Shown: positions 9,714 to 18,382, counted from the stretch's first letter. The stretch is DNA of 64,000 bases from CAVUCH01 sp963739995 (GCA_963739995.1 CAVUCH010000005.1:248001-312000); one strand, 5' to 3'. Notes: generated by a model not told the origin, from the letters alone. A program made the numbers and translations.

Positions 9714-10163
9714 TCAGGGAGTAACGGCCCGTTCGAGCGCCGCAATCTGCTCGACGCGGCGTTGATGCCTGCCGCCCTCAAAGGGCGTGGCCAGCCACAA
9801 GGTCAGAATCTCTCGCGCGAGGTCGGCCGCCACGATGCGGGCGCCGATCGCCAGTACGTTCGCGTCGTTGTGCTGTCGTGACAGGCGCGCCGTGAACAGG
9901 TCGTTGCAGAGCGCCGCGCGAACACCGGCGACCTTGTTGGCCGCGATCTGCTCGCCCTGGCCGCTGCCGCCGAGCACCACGCCCCGTTCGGCCTCACCAG
10001 CCGCCACCGTCCGTCCGACCGCGGCGCAGATCGGCGGGTAGTCCGTGGGCGTTTCGTCGAAGGCGCCAAGGTCCACACACTCATGGCCGAGCGCGCCCAG
10101 GGCGGATTTGAGATGCTCCTTGAGCGCGAACCCCGCATGGTCTGCCCCGACGGCGATGCGCAT
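9714..10163 (-). CDS. rpiB: Ribose-5-phosphate isomerase B
   Basis: This enzyme interconverts ribose 5-phosphate and ribulose 5-phosphate in the pentose phosphate pathway. The protein is 149 residues. The N-terminus MRIAVGADHAGFALKEHL and the loop GGSGQGEQIAANKV mark the family. The loop carries serine where the E. coli enzyme has its catalytic cysteine, which is the pattern of the mycobacterial subgroup (GGSGNGEQ) that relies on a glutamate instead. The C-terminal block HNDANVLAIGARIV is also typical. The start at 10163 is preferred over upstream in-frame starts because it begins exactly at the family N-terminus. It heads the rpiB-glyA-dinG run and is divergent from rlmI. Confidence 0.95.
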   Translation of the reverse strand: MRIAVGADHAGFALKEHLKSALGALGHECVDLGAFDETPTDYPPICAAVGRTVAAGEAERGVVLGGSGQGEQIAANKVAGVRAALCNDLFTARLSRQHNDANVLAIGARIVAADLAREILTLWLATPFEGGRHQRRVEQIAALERAVTP

Positions 10164-10182
10164 CTCGAGCATTCTAGCAGTC

Positions 10183-10198
10183 CGCAGACAAGTCTGCG
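10183..10198. repeat. Short inverted repeat in the rpiB/rlmI divergent gap
   Basis: CGCAGAC and GTCTGCG form a 7-bp inverted repeat separated by two bases, 20 bases upstream of the rpiB start codon. It could be an operator half-site pair or a small hairpin in the rpiB leader. The rest of the 246-base divergent gap shows no clear gene or strong promoter. Confidence 0.35.
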
Positions 10199-10409
10199 TG
10201 CCTCGGTCCGCAGGGCATCTTGCCGGTGGCGCGCTCTTCCGCTTCGATGATCGGATACTGCCGATTCCCGCACCGCGGTCGCCGTGCCGGTATGTACACC
10301 CCGACCACACGCACGCGCACGTGTTTGCCCCGCCGCGCCCCTCGCGATAAGCTCACGGCGGTTCCGCACATTTTCATCGATCCCGTGCCGTGTGCGGATG
10401 GGCGTGCTC

Positions 10410-11576
10410 ATGTCCCACTCCACGGTTGCCATCGGCCCGCGCGGCGAAGAACGAATCCGGCGCGGGCACCCCTGGATCTATCGCGCCGACGTACTCGAGA
10501 TCGATGCCGCGGGCGGCGACATCGTGACGGTCATCGGTCCCAGGCGGCGTCGCCTCGGCCGGGCGCTGTACAGTGACCGGTCTCAGATCGCACTCCGCCT
10601 GCTTACACGCCTCGACGTTGAGGCCGGGCCAGACTTCTGGCGCACCCGGCTGGAGGCGGCCATTCGCTTCCGTGACATGCTACGCGTGGATGCGACCGCT
10701 GTGCGGCTCGTGCATGGGGAAGCCGACCTTCTGCCATCCCTGATCGTGGATCGCTACGGTGAGTGGCTGGTGCTGCAGGCATTGTCCCAGGCCACGGACC
10801 GCCTGCTGCCCACGATTGTCGAGCTCCTTGTCGAGATTACCGGCCCCGCCGGGATCCTCGCGCGGAATGACCCGCGTGTGCGGCAGCTCGAAGGGCTCGA
10901 GCAGAAGGTGGAGGTACTCCACGGCTCGGTTCCAGAGCGCATCGAAATCACGGAGAGCGGCCTCCGGTTCGACGTGGACCCCTGGCACGGCCAGAAGACG
11001 GGACTGTTTCTCGATCAGCGCGAGAACCGCGTCGCAGCGGCGCGATACGCGAGAGGCCGGCTGCTCGACGCCTTCAGTTACAACGGCGGTTTCGCGCTCA
11101 CGCTCGCGTCGCATTGCACCGAGGTGGTGGCGCTCGACATCTCGGCCGAGGCGGTATCGCGCATCGTGCGAAATGCACAGGCGAACGGCGTGCTGAACGT
11201 GACCGCGCGGGACGCGAACGTCTTCGACGAGCTGCGCCACTTCGAGCGCAGCGGGGAGCGGTTCGACACGATCGTGCTGGATCCACCGGCATTCGCGAAG
11301 AACAAGGCGTCCGTGCCGAACGCGATTGCGGGGTACAAGGACATCAACCTGCGGGCGTTGCGCATTCTGCGGCCCGGCGGTACGCTGATCACCTGTAGCT
11401 GCTCGTACAACGTAGACGAGACGTTGTTCTATGACATCCTGCGCGAGGCCGCCGCGGACGCGCACGCGGCGGTATCCGTGGTCGAGAAGCGCACGCAGGG
11501 CCGCGACCATCCGGTGCTGATGGGCGCGCCGGAAACGTACTATTTGAAGTGCGCGATTCTCAGGAAGCTGGAGTGA
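10410..11576 (+). CDS. rlmI: 23S rRNA m5C methyltransferase, RlmI family
   Basis: This is a SAM-dependent methyltransferase; family members methylate C1962 of 23S rRNA. The protein is 388 residues. A PUA-like RNA-binding domain covers about residues 1-75 (GHPWIYRADVLEI), followed by a linker domain and then the Rossmann domain. The SAM motif is LLDAFSYNGGFALTLA, the acidic loop is VVALDIS, and the catalytic motifs are DPPAFAKNK and CSCSYNVDE. The ATG at 10410 gives MSHSTVAIGPRGEERIRRGH; further in-frame upstream codons encode an unrelated basic stretch. The small unknown gene that follows begins about 20 bases after its stop. Confidence 0.92.
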   Translation: MSHSTVAIGPRGEERIRRGHPWIYRADVLEIDAAGGDIVTVIGPRRRRLGRALYSDRSQIALRLLTRLDVEAGPDFWRTRLEAAIRFRDMLRVDATAVRLVHGEADLLPSLIVDRYGEWLVLQALSQATDRLLPTIVELLVEITGPAGILARNDPRVRQLEGLEQKVEVLHGSVPERIEITESGLRFDVDPWHGQKTGLFLDQRENRVAAARYARGRLLDAFSYNGGFALTLASHCTEVVALDISAEAVSRIVRNAQANGVLNVTARDANVFDELRHFERSGERFDTIVLDPPAFAKNKASVPNAIAGYKDINLRALRILRPGGTLITCSCSYNVDETLFYDILREAAADAHAAVSVVEKRTQGRDHPVLMGAPETYYLKCAILRKLE

Positions 11577-11598
11577 TCGGCTCCGGCTGGAGATGAGA

Positions 11599-12207
11599 AT
11601 GGGGCAGGATGTTCGCTGTATCGCGACGTGGAATGGACGGAGATCCATCGGGACCGCGTCGCTCGAGACGGAGGACATCATCTTCCGCGGTGAGTACCGA
11701 CTGCGGATTCCCTTCAAGACGGTCACGGACCTGACCTCGGACGAAGGGCGGCTCACGGTGAAAATCGCCGAGGGCACCGCAATCTTCAACCTCGGGGTGC
11801 GGGCGCAGCAGTGGGCGGAGCGTATCCGGAACCCGAAGGGCGTACTCGACAAACTGGGCATCAAGCCCGAGATGCTCGTGTCCGTGCTGGGCGTGACCGA
11901 CCAGTGGTTTCTCGATGAGCTCGCGGCGCGCGTGGAGGATTTGCGTGTCGGTAAGGTTGCGCGCAGCAGCGACGTGATCATTGCCGCGATCAACACGCCA
12001 AAGGAGCTGACGCTCTTCGAGAAGCTGCAGGCCAGCCTGAAGCAGGATGGAGCCTTCTGGGCCGTTCGGCCCAAGGGTACCCCCGCGGTTTCGGAGGCGA
12101 CGGTGATGAACGCGGCGCGCGACGCAGGGTTGGTGGACGTGAAGGTGGTTCGTTTCTCCGACACCCACACCGCAGAGAAGTTCGTCAGGCCGAAGCACGC
12201 GCGTTAA
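11599..12207 (+). CDS. Conserved protein with a DUF3052-like core
   Basis: I do not recognise a named gene. The protein is about 202 residues and soluble. The first 75 residues form a beta-rich part (VRCIATWNGRRSIGTASLE). The second part opens with LDKLGIKPEMLVSVLGV, which resembles the DUF3052 family, a Rossmann-like fold without known activity. The sequence VSEATVMNAARDAGLVDVKV near the end also matches the closing helix-strand of that fold. An ATG at 11593 is also in frame, but the GGAG at 11589-11592 is better spaced for the ATG at 11599. It sits between rlmI and thiC in a tight same-strand run, which gives little clue to function. Confidence 0.6.
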   Translation: MGQDVRCIATWNGRRSIGTASLETEDIIFRGEYRLRIPFKTVTDLTSDEGRLTVKIAEGTAIFNLGVRAQQWAERIRNPKGVLDKLGIKPEMLVSVLGVTDQWFLDELAARVEDLRVGKVARSSDVIIAAINTPKELTLFEKLQASLKQDGAFWAVRPKGTPAVSEATVMNAARDAGLVDVKVVRFSDTHTAEKFVRPKHAR

Positions 12208-12231
12208 TCTGGGTTCCGACTGGAGTGAGCG

Positions 12232-13962
12232 ATGAGTGCCCTTTCACCTCGGGTTGATTTCGCCGACGCGTTCCCCGCTTCGACGAAAGTGTACGTGACC
12301 GGTGAATGCGCCGGCGAGCACGTGGCCGTTCCGATGCGCGAAATCGCGCTGTCCGGCGGTGAGCCCCCGGTGCACGTGTACGACACGAGCGGACCGCAGG
12401 GCTGCGACGTACGCCAGGGCCTGCCCCCGATTCGGGCCGAGTGGATCGCACACAGAGGCCAGGTAGTGGAAACGCCGTCGTCCTACCGTCCCGTGCCGGG
12501 CGCAGCGGCCGCCCCGGAGATTCCGGCCTCGTTGAGGCGACGGGTGCTTCGTGGGACAGGCCCTGTCACCCAATTGCACTATGCACGACGAGGCGACGTG
12601 ACGCCGGAAATGGCGTTCGTAGCTCGGCGAGAAGGGCTGGATGCGGAGTTCGTCCGCAGCGAGATCGCTCGCGGCCGCGCCATCCTGCCGGCGAACATCA
12701 ACCACCCGGAAATCGAGCCGATGATCATCGGCCGGAACTTCCTGGTGAAGATCAACGCCAACATTGGCAACTCCGCGGTCACCTCCTCGATCGAGGAGGA
12801 AGTCGACAAGCTGCGGTGGGCAACACTCTGGGGCGCCGATACCGTGATGGATCTCTCCACGGGAAGGCACATCCACGAAACGCGCGAGTGGATCATCCGC
12901 AACTCCGCGGTGCCCATCGGTACGGTGCCGATCTACCAGGCCCTCGAGAAGGTTGGGGGGCGTCCCGAGGAACTGACCTGGGAGACCTACCGGGACACGC
13001 TGATCGAGCAGGCCGAGCAGGGAGTCGATTACTTCACGGTGCACGCCGGGGTGCTGCTGCGATACATCCCGCTCACGGCGCGGCGCCTTACCGGCATCGT
13101 CTCGCGCGGCGGCTCGATCGTGGCCAAGTGGTGCCTCGCGCACCACCGCGAGAGCTTCCTCTACACCCACTTCCGTGAGATCTGCGAGATCATGCGCGCG
13201 TACGACGTCTCCTTCTCGCTCGGCGACGGCCTGCGCCCCGGCTCGATTGCCGACGCGAACGACGAAGCGCAGTTCGCCGAGCTGCGGACGCAGGGCGAGC
13301 TGACGCGGATTGCGTGGGAGTATGACGTCCAGGTGATGAACGAGGGCCCCGGCCACGTCCCGATGCACCTGATCAAAGAGAACATGGAGAAGCAGCTCGA
13401 GTGGTGTGACGAGGCGCCGTTCTACACACTCGGTCCGCTGACGACCGATATCGCGCCGGGGTACGATCACATTACCTCCGCCGTCGGCGCGGCGATGATC
13501 GGCTGGTACGGGACGGCGATGCTCTGCTACGTCACCCCGAAGGAACACCTCGGCCTGCCGAATCGCGACGACGTGAAGGCCGGCGTCATCGCCTACAAGA
13601 TCGCAGCGCACGCAGCGGACCTAGCGAAGGGACACCCGCGGGCGCAGGCGTGGGACGACGCGCTCTCGAAGGCGCGGTTCGAGTTCCGCTGGCGGGATCA
13701 GTTCAACCTCGCGCTCGATCCGGTCACCGCGCGGGCGTACCACGATGAGACGCTTCCCGCGGAAGGGGCCAAGGTTGCGCACTTCTGCTCGATGTGCGGA
13801 CCGAAGTTCTGCAGCATGGAGATCACGCAGCAGGTCCGTGATTACGCCGCCTCGAGGGGCCTCGAGGCGCGAGCGGCAGTGGAAGCGGGGCTGGCCGAGA
13901 AATCCGTCGAGTTCAGGCAGGAGCGGGAGATTTACGTAGCCAGGGGCGGTCAGGATACCTAG
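12232..13962 (+). CDS. thiC: Phosphomethylpyrimidine synthase (thiamine biosynthesis)
   Basis: This radical SAM enzyme rearranges aminoimidazole ribotide into hydroxymethylpyrimidine phosphate for thiamine. The protein is 576 residues. A ThiC-associated N-terminal region precedes the TIM-barrel core, where NINHPEIEPMIIGRNFLVKI, NIGNSAVTSSIEEEVDKL and MNEGPGHVPMHLIKENM are diagnostic. The C-terminal cluster motif is CSMCGPKFC, the CxxCxxxxC type that binds the [4Fe-4S] cluster. GGAG seven bases before the ATG supports this start. The spacer upstream is only 24 bases and has no room for a TPP riboswitch, so any thiamine control must lie further upstream or be absent. No other thi gene is in the window. 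Confidence 0.98.
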   Translation: MSALSPRVDFADAFPASTKVYVTGECAGEHVAVPMREIALSGGEPPVHVYDTSGPQGCDVRQGLPPIRAEWIAHRGQVVETPSSYRPVPGAAAAPEIPASLRRRVLRGTGPVTQLHYARRGDVTPEMAFVARREGLDAEFVRSEIARGRAILPANINHPEIEPMIIGRNFLVKINANIGNSAVTSSIEEEVDKLRWATLWGADTVMDLSTGRHIHETREWIIRNSAVPIGTVPIYQALEKVGGRPEELTWETYRDTLIEQAEQGVDYFTVHAGVLLRYIPLTARRLTGIVSRGGSIVAKWCLAHHRESFLYTHFREICEIMRAYDVSFSLGDGLRPGSIADANDEAQFAELRTQGELTRIAWEYDVQVMNEGPGHVPMHLIKENMEKQLEWCDEAPFYTLGPLTTDIAPGYDHITSAVGAAMIGWYGTAMLCYVTPKEHLGLPNRDDVKAGVIAYKIAAHAADLAKGHPRAQAWDDALSKARFEFRWRDQFNLALDPVTARAYHDETLPAEGAKVAHFCSMCGPKFCSMEITQQVRDYAASRGLEARAAVEAGLAEKSVEFRQEREIYVARGGQDT

Positions 13963-13980
13963 CGCCGAGCGGGTGACGTC

Positions 13981-14484
13981 TCAGAAGGGGGCAGGCACGA
14001 TCTGGATCACCGTGGGAAACCGTTGTGGCTGCGCATTCGGCACGGGGTTGGGGAAGCCCGCCGATCCGGCCCATGTGAAGTCTTTGACGGTGACACCCGG
14101 CGGGAACGCCATCGATTCCGGGCGGAACCGGCCGACTTCGAACATGTACGTGGCGGGCCGTTCGAATACGACTTCCCCGCGCTGCTTCAGGGCCGTGCGG
14201 TAGTAGGCGACCACCTCCGCCAGGAACGCCTGGGTGCCGAACAGGTAATATCGCTGTCCACGGCCCGCGTCGTAGGATCGGATGAACTGCGCACCAGGAA
14301 GGACAGGCAGCCCCAGCTGCTGTTCGGTCGGCGGCGCTTCCTTGCCCGGTTGCGCCAGAGCGGCGTCAGGGGCCTGGTGGGCTGGCATAGGTTCTGGCGT
14401 CTGGGGTGCCTGCCCGGCCCCGGCCGGCGTGGCTCCGAACGCGACGAGGCACGCAAGCACGAGCAGGGAGAACGTCGGTCGCAT
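13981..14484 (-). CDS. Secreted protein of unknown function
   Basis: I do not recognise this family. The protein is 167 residues. A signal peptide covers about residues 1-23 (LLVLACLVAFGATPAGAG), followed by a Pro/Gln/Ala-rich linker to about residue 55. A compact C-terminal domain of about 110 residues follows, beginning LGLPVLPGAQFIRSYDAG and ending with a conserved-looking Phe/Pro-rich tail. The gap VAYYRTALKQRGEVVFE suggests a small alpha/beta fold in the periplasm. It converges on thiC with 18 bases between the stops and is divergent from htpX, so it is probably a single-gene unit. Confidence 0.6.
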   Translation of the reverse strand: MRPTFSLLVLACLVAFGATPAGAGQAPQTPEPMPAHQAPDAALAQPGKEAPPTEQQLGLPVLPGAQFIRSYDAGRGQRYYLFGTQAFLAEVVAYYRTALKQRGEVVFERPATYMFEVGRFRPESMAFPPGVTVKDFTWAGSAGFPNPVPNAQPQRFPTVIQIVPAPF

Positions 14485-14826
14485 GGTCCCGATTATAGCG
14501 AGAGTTCCTCTGGGCCTCGGGCACCGCGCGCCCTGAGCATCGAACCGAAGCGGGAGCAGGTTCGAGACCTGACCTCGTCTGCAAGCCCTGGAGCCTGCTC
14601 ACACTGCGATCCAAGCAACTCGGGCACGTGGATGGCATGAGTGAGCTTGTGGGTGGGAATTAACCACTGCCGCCTGGGGTTACAAATGAGGACGGGTTCG
14701 GCCTGATCGGGCGGGTGCAGGTGCGGCGACGCACGTCGGCTCGTTTCCGGTCTCCGGGTGAAACTGGTCGCTTCGGCACGGCTCCAGCCGGCACGATTAG
14801 GAGTGAGCGGCCCAGAGGAGGGCCGC
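14485..14826. other. Non-coding gap upstream of htpX
   Basis: No supported gene lies in this 340-base divergent gap. The open frames across it are arginine-rich and match no family. It should carry the promoters of the secreted unknown (minus strand) and of htpX (plus strand), but no strong -35/-10 pair stands out. Confidence 0.5.
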
Positions 14827-14853
14827 ATGACACAGCCATGGCGAACACATTGA
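14827..14853 (+). promoter_or_regulatory. Eight-codon upstream ORF overlapping the htpX start
   Basis: An ATG at 14827 has an ideal ribosome site (GAGGAGG at 14815-14821) and encodes MTQPWRTH before a TGA at 14851-14853. It overlaps the htpX start at 14838 in another frame. The htpX ATG itself lies about 16 bases from the same ribosome site, too far for direct use. A ribosome finishing the short frame would stop 13 bases past the htpX start and could reinitiate. This is an inference from spacing only. Confidence 0.4.
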
Positions 14854-15662
14854 AGACGACGTTGCTGCTCGGGGCGTTGAGCGCCCTCTTGTTGTTCATC
14901 GGCGAGCTGCTGGGCGGGGCGGAGGGCTTGCTGATTGCCTTCCTGTTCGCGGCGGGCACCAACTTCGTGTCGTACTTCTTTTCGGACAAGATTGTCCTGC
15001 GGATGTATCGAGCGCAGGAGGTCGGAGCGGGGCATCCGTTGTACGGCACGGTAGCGCGCCTTGCGCAGCGCGCGGGTCTCCCGATGCCCAAGGTGTACAT
15101 CATCCCGGATGGCTCCCCGAACGCGTTTGCAACGGGGCGCAACCCGCAGCACGCGGCCGTGGCGGCCACCGAGGGCATCCTGCGCGCACTCGCTCCGGAA
15201 GAACTCGATGGCGTGATCGCCCACGAACTCGCGCACGTCAAGCACCGCGACATCCTCATCAGCTCGGTGGCTGCGACGATCGCGGCCGCGATCATGATGG
15301 CGGCCCGGTTTGCAATGTTCTTCGGGGGCGGCCGTGACGATCGTGAGGGTGCCAATCCAGCGACGCTGCTGCTCATGATGATTCTGGGTCCGCTGGCCGC
15401 CGGCCTGATTCAGGCCGCGATCTCACGGTCGCGCGAGTTCGCCGCGGATGCAGGAGGAGCGGCCATCGCGGGGTCGCCGCACGGGCTCGTCAGCGCGCTG
15501 CGGAAGATTGAGGCCGTGGCCCGCCGGGTGCCGCTCGATGCCAACCCGGCCACTGCGCACATGTTCATCATCAAGCCCTTCAGTGCCGGCGGCATGCTGG
15601 CGCTCTTCAGCACGCATCCGCCGACCGAACAGCGGGTCGCCGCGCTGCTCGGACGTTCCTAG
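14838..15662 (+). CDS. htpX: Membrane zinc protease HtpX
   Basis: This is an M48-family metalloprotease of the inner membrane that degrades misfolded membrane proteins. The protein is 274 residues. Two hydrophobic segments near the N-terminus (TTLLLGALSALLLFIGELL and AEGLLIAFLFAAGTNFVSYF) precede the catalytic HELAHVKHRD with the HExxH zinc ligands; the third ligand is the glutamate of SREFAADAGG. Another hydrophobic stretch, LLLMMILGPLAAGLI, lies between them. The N-terminus MANTLKTTLLLG matches the family, which fixes the start at 14838 even though the best ribosome site serves an upstream mini-ORF. Its TAG stop lies inside the left arm of a 22-bp inverted repeat. Confidence 0.93.
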   Translation: MANTLKTTLLLGALSALLLFIGELLGGAEGLLIAFLFAAGTNFVSYFFSDKIVLRMYRAQEVGAGHPLYGTVARLAQRAGLPMPKVYIIPDGSPNAFATGRNPQHAAVAATEGILRALAPEELDGVIAHELAHVKHRDILISSVAATIAAAIMMAARFAMFFGGGRDDREGANPATLLLMMILGPLAAGLIQAAISRSREFAADAGGAAIAGSPHGLVSALRKIEAVARRVPLDANPATAHMFIIKPFSAGGMLALFSTHPPTEQRVAALLGRS

Positions 15663-15806
15663 TGGCCTGTATTGGCTGAATCAGTGGTGTCTTTCGAGCG
15701 GGGCATCCCGGCTGGCGGCGTTGCTCCTCCCTCGAAGCCTCCCGGTCCGCTCGGTCGTCGCGCCTTGCCATCCAGGCGCCGCGCTTCAGCCGGTACAGGC
15801 CACTAG
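15659..15806. repeat. 148-bp element bounded by 22-bp inverted repeats
   Basis: The two ends (15659-15680 and 15785-15806) are inverted copies that match at 20 of 22 positions; each begins CTAGTGGCCTGTA and ends GGCTGAA when read inward. The interior is about 104 bases, GC-rich and non-coding. The shape fits a miniature inverted-repeat element with a possible TA target duplication, or alternatively a very large hairpin at the htpX 3' end. The stop codon TAG of htpX is the TAG of the left arm, so insertion may have set the current C-terminus. No transposase is nearby. Confidence 0.6.
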
Positions 15807-15998
15807 TCGGCAGCTCATCGTCCCTGCTTTCCCGCGTGAAGCGCATCCGCGTTGTTCTCACACGCGGGCGCTCCGTGCGCCTCACGCGTCGTTCCGCACC
15901 GCAACCCGAACGCCAGCAACCGCTTGTCCCCACGGCCGCCGGGGCGGACACGCTGTGGCCCTAAACTTGCTCACGTGTAAGCGGCAGGAGGGCGCGAC
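15807..15998. other. Gap before the Clp-type gene
   Basis: No gene is supported here. It probably contains the promoter of the Clp-type gene. A clear ribosome site, CAGGAGGG, lies at 15985-15992. Confidence 0.4.
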
Positions 15999-18308
15999 GT
16001 GGAAGACTTCGATATCGCCCAGAACAAAGTCGGAGAGTCAGCGCAGAGGATTGTCGACCGCGCGGTAGAGGAATCGCGACGGCGCGACCATGCAGTCCTG
16101 GGGAACGAGCACATCTTCCTGGCCTTCGCTCAGGTGGAATGGGATCTCTTTTCGCAGGTGATGCGCGATCTCGAACTCAACCCGCACGCCATCCTCCAGG
16201 CACTCGAAGAGCACCTCAACATGGTGCCGGCCTTCGCCGGCCGCGACGTGCGCGTCTCGCCGGCGGCGAAGCTGGTGTTCAAGCTGGCGCTGCACCACGC
16301 GAGCCGCGCGGGACGGCAGACGATCGAAGCCGCCGACCTCTTTTCAGCCATCTTCGAGGAGAGTCAGGGCATTCCGGTGTCGATCATCCGCCGGCACGGT
16401 GTGGAACCGGAGATGCTCGTCTCCCGGATCTCGACGCGCATGCGCGACATCGAAATTCGCGAGGAGCGGCTGAGGAAACGGTTCGAGCTGCCGCCGTTCC
16501 TCAAGCACTTCGCGACGAACCTGAACCTGCTGGCGCGACAGGACCGAACCCCGCCGGTCTTCGGCCGGGACGAGGAAATCCAGCAGGTGCTCGAGATCCT
16601 CTGCCACCGCGAGCGCGCGAATTCCGTGATGCTGATCGGCGAGCCCGGCGTGGGCAAGACGGCCATCGTGGAAGGCCTCGCGAGGCGCATCGAGTTCGAG
16701 CCCGAGACAGTGCCGGTGCGGCTGCGTGACTGTCAGGTCGTGAACCTGCAGATGAACAGCATGGTGGCGGGCACGATGCTTCGTGGCATGTTCGAGGATC
16801 GCATCCAGAACGTCATTCGCGAGCTGAAGGAGCGGCCCAACCTCCTGCTGTTCATCGACGAGGCCCACACGATGGTTGGCGCGGGGTCCGCGCTCGGTGC
16901 ACCATCGGACGCGGCGAACGTGTTCAAGTCGGTGCTGGCACGCGGAGAGGTCCGGATCATCGGCGCGACCACGCTCAGCGAGTACAAGGAATATATCCAG
17001 GAAGACGAGGCGCTGGCCCGCCGCTTCCGAACGGTGCAGGTGTGCGAGCCGACGATCGAGGAGACACGCCGCATTCTGTACAACCTGCGGCCGCGGCTGG
17101 AACGGAACTACGCCGTGCGCATCCTCGACGAAGCTATCGAGACGGCGCTCGACATGTCCCCGCGATACATGCGGCACCTGCGTCTGCCGGACAAGGTCAT
17201 CGGCTGGCTCGACACGGCGTCGGTTCGCGCCGAGATCGATCGTCGGTTCGAGGTTCGCACGGGCGATGTCGTCTCGGTGATCTCGCACGTGGCCGGCATT
17301 CCGGAAGACATGGTGTTCCGGGAGGTGAGCGATCGCTTCCGCGACATCGAGACGCGGCTCTCGTCCCGTGTGATCGGCCAGAAGAAGGCGTTGGCCGCCG
17401 TGGCACGACGGCTGGTCCTGAACAAGGGACCGCTCAAGGACGGGTTCGATCGTCCCGATGGCGTCCTGCTGTTCCTCGGTCCAACGGGCGTCGGCAAGAC
17501 GGAGCTCGCGAAGTCGGTCGCCGAGTTCCTGTTCGGTGACGAGAAGAAGATGATCCGGGTGGACATGTCCGAGTACCAGGACGGCGGCGTCGCCGTCGAC
17601 AAGCTCATTGGCATGCCGCGCGGAATCGTCGGGTCGGAGCGCGGTGGCGTACTGACGAACCAGCTGCGCGACACCCCGTATTCCGTGGTGCTTCTCGACG
17701 AGGTGGAGAAGGCGAGTCCGAACCTGCTGAACCTGTTCCTCCAGGCGTTCGACGAAGGGTGGCTGACCGACGGGCGCGGCAAGCGCGTCTATCTCAGCGA
17801 CGCCATCATCATCATGACGTCGAACCTGGGCTCGCAGCACTTCCGCAAGCTGACGAGCCCTCTCGGCTTCGCCGCGGGCCAAGCGGCAGACACGGCGGCA
17901 ATCGAGGGCGAGGTCATGCGGGAGCTCGAACGGCGCTTCCCGCCGGAGTTCCGTAACCGGATCGACGAGGTCGTGCTCTTTGCGCCGCTCACGAAGCCCG
18001 AGGTCCGGCAAATCGCGCAGCTCTATCTCGAGGAGGTCGCCGAGACGTTGCGGGGACGCGGCAAGTCGCTGCTGGTGGACGACGAGGCGCTCGACATGAT
18101 CGTCGAACAGGGTCACAGCCTCGCCTACGGTGCGCGGTTCCTGAAGCGAGTGATCGACGAATGCGTCAAGCTGCCGATCAGCGAGCACTGGAGCATGGGG
18201 CAGCAGTTCCGCGTGCGGGTCGACGGCGAGCGCATCGTGGTGGATGAGAGCGGCCCGCGGCTCGTGACGGCGTCGCCGGATGCCGCCGCTCTGGCCTACG
18301 GGACCTAG
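15999..18308 (+). CDS. Clp-type double AAA+ unfoldase, divergent pore loops
   Basis: This is a two-ring AAA+ ATPase of the ClpA/ClpC class. The protein is 769 residues, starting with GTG after a good ribosome site. A double Clp N-domain covers about 1-150. Ring 1 has Walker A GEPGVGKT (214-221) and Walker B LLLFIDEAH; ring 2 has GPTGVGKT (494-501) and VVLLDEVEKA. There is no coiled-coil middle domain, so it is not ClpB. A possible ClpP-docking tripeptide LGF lies at 622-624, after MTSNLGS. Both substrate-gripping loops are altered: ring 1 reads AGTMLRGMFE where KYRG is usual, and ring 2 reads GIVGS where GYVGY is usual. Partner and substrate are unknown. htpX upstream suggests a quality-control context. 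Confidence 0.85.
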   Translation: MEDFDIAQNKVGESAQRIVDRAVEESRRRDHAVLGNEHIFLAFAQVEWDLFSQVMRDLELNPHAILQALEEHLNMVPAFAGRDVRVSPAAKLVFKLALHHASRAGRQTIEAADLFSAIFEESQGIPVSIIRRHGVEPEMLVSRISTRMRDIEIREERLRKRFELPPFLKHFATNLNLLARQDRTPPVFGRDEEIQQVLEILCHRERANSVMLIGEPGVGKTAIVEGLARRIEFEPETVPVRLRDCQVVNLQMNSMVAGTMLRGMFEDRIQNVIRELKERPNLLLFIDEAHTMVGAGSALGAPSDAANVFKSVLARGEVRIIGATTLSEYKEYIQEDEALARRFRTVQVCEPTIEETRRILYNLRPRLERNYAVRILDEAIETALDMSPRYMRHLRLPDKVIGWLDTASVRAEIDRRFEVRTGDVVSVISHVAGIPEDMVFREVSDRFRDIETRLSSRVIGQKKALAAVARRLVLNKGPLKDGFDRPDGVLLFLGPTGVGKTELAKSVAEFLFGDEKKMIRVDMSEYQDGGVAVDKLIGMPRGIVGSERGGVLTNQLRDTPYSVVLLDEVEKASPNLLNLFLQAFDEGWLTDGRGKRVYLSDAIIIMTSNLGSQHFRKLTSPLGFAAGQAADTAAIEGEVMRELERRFPPEFRNRIDEVVLFAPLTKPEVRQIAQLYLEEVAETLRGRGKSLLVDDEALDMIVEQGHSLAYGARFLKRVIDECVKLPISEHWSMGQQFRVRVDGERIVVDESGPRLVTASPDAAALAYGT

Positions 18309-18344
18309 CGCACGCCTGCCGATGCTGGCTGCGCAAACGAGTAA

Positions 18345-18369
18345 GGTCGGGACGGCGGTCCCGGCCTTT
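18345..18369 (+). terminator. Terminator after the Clp-type gene
   Basis: GGTCGGGAC and GTCCCGGCC form a 9-bp stem (one G-T pair) with loop GGCG, followed by TTT. The T run is short, so it may be a weak terminator. It lies between convergent genes. Confidence 0.5.
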
Positions 18370-18382
18370 CGTCTGTACCGCG

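Noticed and set aside
12208..12231. TPP riboswitch in front of thiC
   Set aside because: The spacer is only 24 bases, and no CTGAGA-type core is seen there or in the upstream gene end.
14530..14620. tRNA-like string near GGTTCGAGACC
   Set aside because: No acceptor stem or anticodon arm can be built around it.
16344..18188. 614-codon open frame antisense to the Clp-type gene
   Set aside because: His/Asp/Arg-rich shadow composition with no recognisable domain.
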